DNA of 64,000 bases, taken from positions 186,001-250,000 of the forward strand of contig JANCYW010000009.1 in NCBI GenBank assembly GCA_026184775.1, in the 5' to 3' direction. Made by a program: the position numbers and the translations under genes. The notes beneath the pieces are model-generated. The model did not search any database. It saw only the letters and a program-made list of their open reading frames with translations, and was not told where the DNA came from. Every line of letters begins with the position of its first letter. Position 1 is the stretch's first letter. This DNA comes from Cyanidium caldarium. Taxonomy: Eukaryota > Rhodophyta > Bangiophyceae > Cyanidiales > Cyanidiaceae. This document shows positions 62,196 through 64,000 of this stretch, one piece after another.

Positions 62196-64000
62196 TCAAC
62201 ACATCACCCGCTCCTCTTCCTCCTCCTCCTCCTCCACTTCGTCCTCCTTTTTCGTGCGCCCACTCTCTTCGGAGCGGACGCTGGGCGGTCGAGTGCTGGA
62301 GGTGCGCGAGTCGAGCGACGCGCGCCCACGCAATCGCGGACTGGCGTTGCGCAGGGCCGCTCGCCAGTTGGCCTCCGCACGAACGCCCGGTTGGACGTCG
62401 CCATCGGGAGGCGTGCCGCCGGCGCGCGGCCTGGCATCTCCCGACCATGCCTGCGCTAACCATTCCTCCTCCTCCTCCTCGCCGGCAACACCGCTTAGCA
62501 CGGCCGTCGGCGGCTCCACGTCCTCGATCACATCCAGCCGGCTCATCGACATTGTGGGCTTGTTGCCGCGAGCGCGACCGCCGGACCGAATCGGCACGTC
62601 CTCCGGCGCCGGACTGTACGACGGTGAGCGACGGCCGCTGCCACTGCTACCCGCTGCCGCCGATGCCGACAGACCATACGAGTCGGCCGCCCAGAGCCAG
62701 CTGGGCACGCGCAACAAGCGCCGCGTGCCACCGCCGATGCCGTCGCGTGCTGCTGACCCGGTCGCCGTCGCCCCGAGACGAGTCTCGCTCGCCTCCAGCA
62801 TTCGTCGCCGGATGCGCTCGATACACCTGTCCAGGGTCGTCTCCAGCAGACAGTTGTGTCGTATCTCATCGAGCTTGTAAAAGGTGAGGCGCTCGCCCCG
62901 CTGCACCGCCTGCAACAGCTCGCGGTGTGTCGGGTTGCGAAACAACTTGCGCAGATCCTCCCAATTCACGTCGCGCATGATGGTGACCGTGCCCTCGAAC
63001 GGCTGCGTCAGCACCGGGAACAGCGTGCGCGCCAGGCGCGGAATCAGTCCGAGCTCCTGCAGCTGCCAGTAACGCAGCTTCAGCTCCGCCTTGACGCATT
63101 TCGCCAGACGCGACTTCATCAGCGAGCTGCCGCGCGGTACAAAGTGCGGATTGGCCTGGCTCACGATGAAATGGTTCACGTTGAACATCTCGCCGATGCG
63201 CTGCAACGGCACATCCGCCTGCAGGCTGCCGTCCATCCAACGCACGCCCTCCGGGTGAAACGACACGATGTTGTCGTTCTCGTCCTTGGCGAATAGCTCC
63301 ACCGGCGCGAACACGATCGGCAACGCCGCCGACGCACATACCGCGCTCCACACCAACACGTTGGGCGCGGTGAGGTAATTGAGCAATACGGGCGGGCCGT
63401 ACTGCGGCGTCACCGTCACGTTGATGATGCGCTTGGTGCGTGCGTACGCCTCTTGAAACGTGAAATCGCCCAGGTTGCCGCGCATGCACGTCTGCAGGCG
63501 GCGCACGTCGAACAGCACGCCGCGCTTGGCCAGGCGGCGCAGCGCCCGGCGCCACGACAGGTGCGGGCCGAAGATCTCGAAGCAAAACGGCCGGCCGGTG
63601 AGCGGATTGGCCAGCGTGTCCAGACAGTGGCGCAGCTCGGCATCGGTGAAGATGCCGGCGAACGACACCACCACCGCTCCGGCACTGGCACCGGAGAGCA
63701 CCCGCGGCAGCAGCTGCTGCTCCAGCAGCGCCTTGAGCGCCCCGAAATGGCTCAGGCCCATGGTGCTGCCGCCCGACAGCAGCAACGCGGTGCGGCCGTA
63801 CGCATGTCGCACCTCGTTGAAGAAGGTGAGTTTCTGCGGCAGCGGCACGGCGCTATCGCGTTCGTCGGCGAGGTCGTCCAGCAGCCACGACACCACGTTG
63901 ATGAAATCCTCCACCTCCACCTTGGTGCCCACCCGCGAATGCCGATGCAGCTCCGGCCGCCCGATGCCGCAGAAATCGCGCGACAGACAGCCGCGCAGAC
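62196..64000 (-). CDS. SDP1/TGL-type patatin triacylglycerol lipase (5' end cut by window edge)
   Basis: The frame enters from the right edge and ends at 62196, giving at least 600 residues. The segment before the core (GRPELHRHSRVGTK) already matches SDP1/TGL3-5, so the real start lies outside. The patatin core is complete: the glycine-rich oxyanion loop (LLLSGGSTMGLSHFGA), the nucleophile in LSGASAGAVVVSF (GxSxG), and the Asp of the dyad in RWMDGSLQADVP. The family hydrolyses triacylglycerol on lipid droplets; plant SDP1 starts oil breakdown. The C-terminal 170 residues are disordered, with Glu runs near the end. Confidence 0.93.
   Translation of the reverse strand, partial: LRGCLSRDFCGIGRPELHRHSRVGTKVEVEDFINVVSWLLDDLADERDSAVPLPQKLTFFNEVRHAYGRTALLLSGGSTMGLSHFGALKALLEQQLLPRVLSGASAGAVVVSFAGIFTDAELRHCLDTLANPLTGRPFCFEIFGPHLSWRRALRRLAKRGVLFDVRRLQTCMRGNLGDFTFQEAYARTKRIINVTVTPQYGPPVLLNYLTAPNVLVWSAVCASAALPIVFAPVELFAKDENDNIVSFHPEGVRWMDGSLQADVPLQRIGEMFNVNHFIVSQANPHFVPRGSSLMKSRLAKCVKAELKLRYWQLQELGLIPRLARTLFPVLTQPFEGTVTIMRDVNWEDLRKLFRNPTHRELLQAVQRGERLTFYKLDEIRHNCLLETTLDRCIERIRRRMLEASETRLGATATGSAARDGIGGGTRRLLRVPSWLWAADSYGLSASAAAGSSGSGRRSPSYSPAPEDVPIRSGGRARGNKPTMSMSRLDVIEDVEPPTAVLSGVAGEEEEEEWLAQAWSGDARPRAGGTPPDGDVQPGVRAEANWRAALRNASPRLRGRASLDSRTSSTRPPSVRSEESGRTKKEDEVEEEEEEEERVMC

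Noticed and set aside
1-64000. CRISPR arrays, insertion sequences, LTR elements or phage-like modules
   Set aside because: No spaced direct repeats, transposase, integrase, reverse transcriptase or capsid-like sequence was seen; the gene set is eukaryotic nuclear.

Overview
This window looks like nuclear DNA from a compact, GC-rich photosynthetic eukaryote, most likely a unicellular red alga of the Cyanidiophyceae (Cyanidioschyzon, Cyanidiococcus or Cyanidium type). Three things point there. The genes are typical eukaryotic ones (COPII, GARP, OST, KDEL receptor, nuclear pore, exosome helicase, Pol I/III subunit). Plastid-linked genes are present (sigma factor, ferredoxin, MscS-like channel with a transit-like N-terminus). 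Nearly every gene is one uninterrupted reading frame, with short spacers and no visible introns. A coiled-coil/WD40 protein resembling the C. merolae mitochondrial-division factor Mda1 fits as well. The species is inferred, not proven. I recognise no transposons, viral remnants, CRISPR arrays, rRNA genes or convincing standard tRNA genes.

Layout. 1-17 kb: mitochondrial carrier (cut by the left edge), plastid sigma factor, MTHFD/FolD, a small DnaJ-type zinc protein, a NUP50-like nucleoporin, a SANT/ePHD chromatin protein, a VHS-GAT adaptor, an RluA-type pseudouridine synthase, TVP23, a BELL-like TALE homeodomain protein, a ZFPL1-like protein, an FdC2-like ferredoxin and QCR8. 17-26 kb: bL12m, then two WNK-family genes flanking an MscS channel and a small helical-repeat protein. 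The first WNK gene is a catalytically degenerate copy with an in-frame stop near its 5' end; the second looks intact. 26-45 kb: Mda1-like protein, mS26-like, NDUFV2, ERD2, a WW-SAC3 protein, MTR4, an unknown zinc protein, an AGC kinase, UTP23, a C78 peptidase, a minimal ASC-1 zinc-finger protein, GatC and RPC19. 45-64 kb: SAL1/HAL2 phosphatase, a divergent two-domain AAA+ ATPase, VPS53, bS21m, SEC31, OSTC, an organellar-type AsnRS, a large membrane-anchored coiled-coil protein with exact repeats, HisRS, and an SDP1/TGL-type patatin lipase cut by the right edge.

The genes are not arranged as operons. Two functions are prominent: mitochondrial/organellar maintenance (carrier, QCR8, bL12m, mS26, NDUFV2, GatC, bS21m, AsnRS, Mda1) and the secretory/endosomal pathway (TVP23, ZFPL1, ERD2, VPS53, SEC31, OSTC, VHS-GAT). 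Starts were set at in-frame ATG codons, because many of the longest open frames run upstream through non-ATG codons. The strongest leads are the WNK pair with its pseudokinase, the BELL-type homeodomain gene, the AAA+ ATPase lacking both D1 Walker A and the D2 arginine-finger signature, and the coiled-coil protein with three identical 87-bp repeats.
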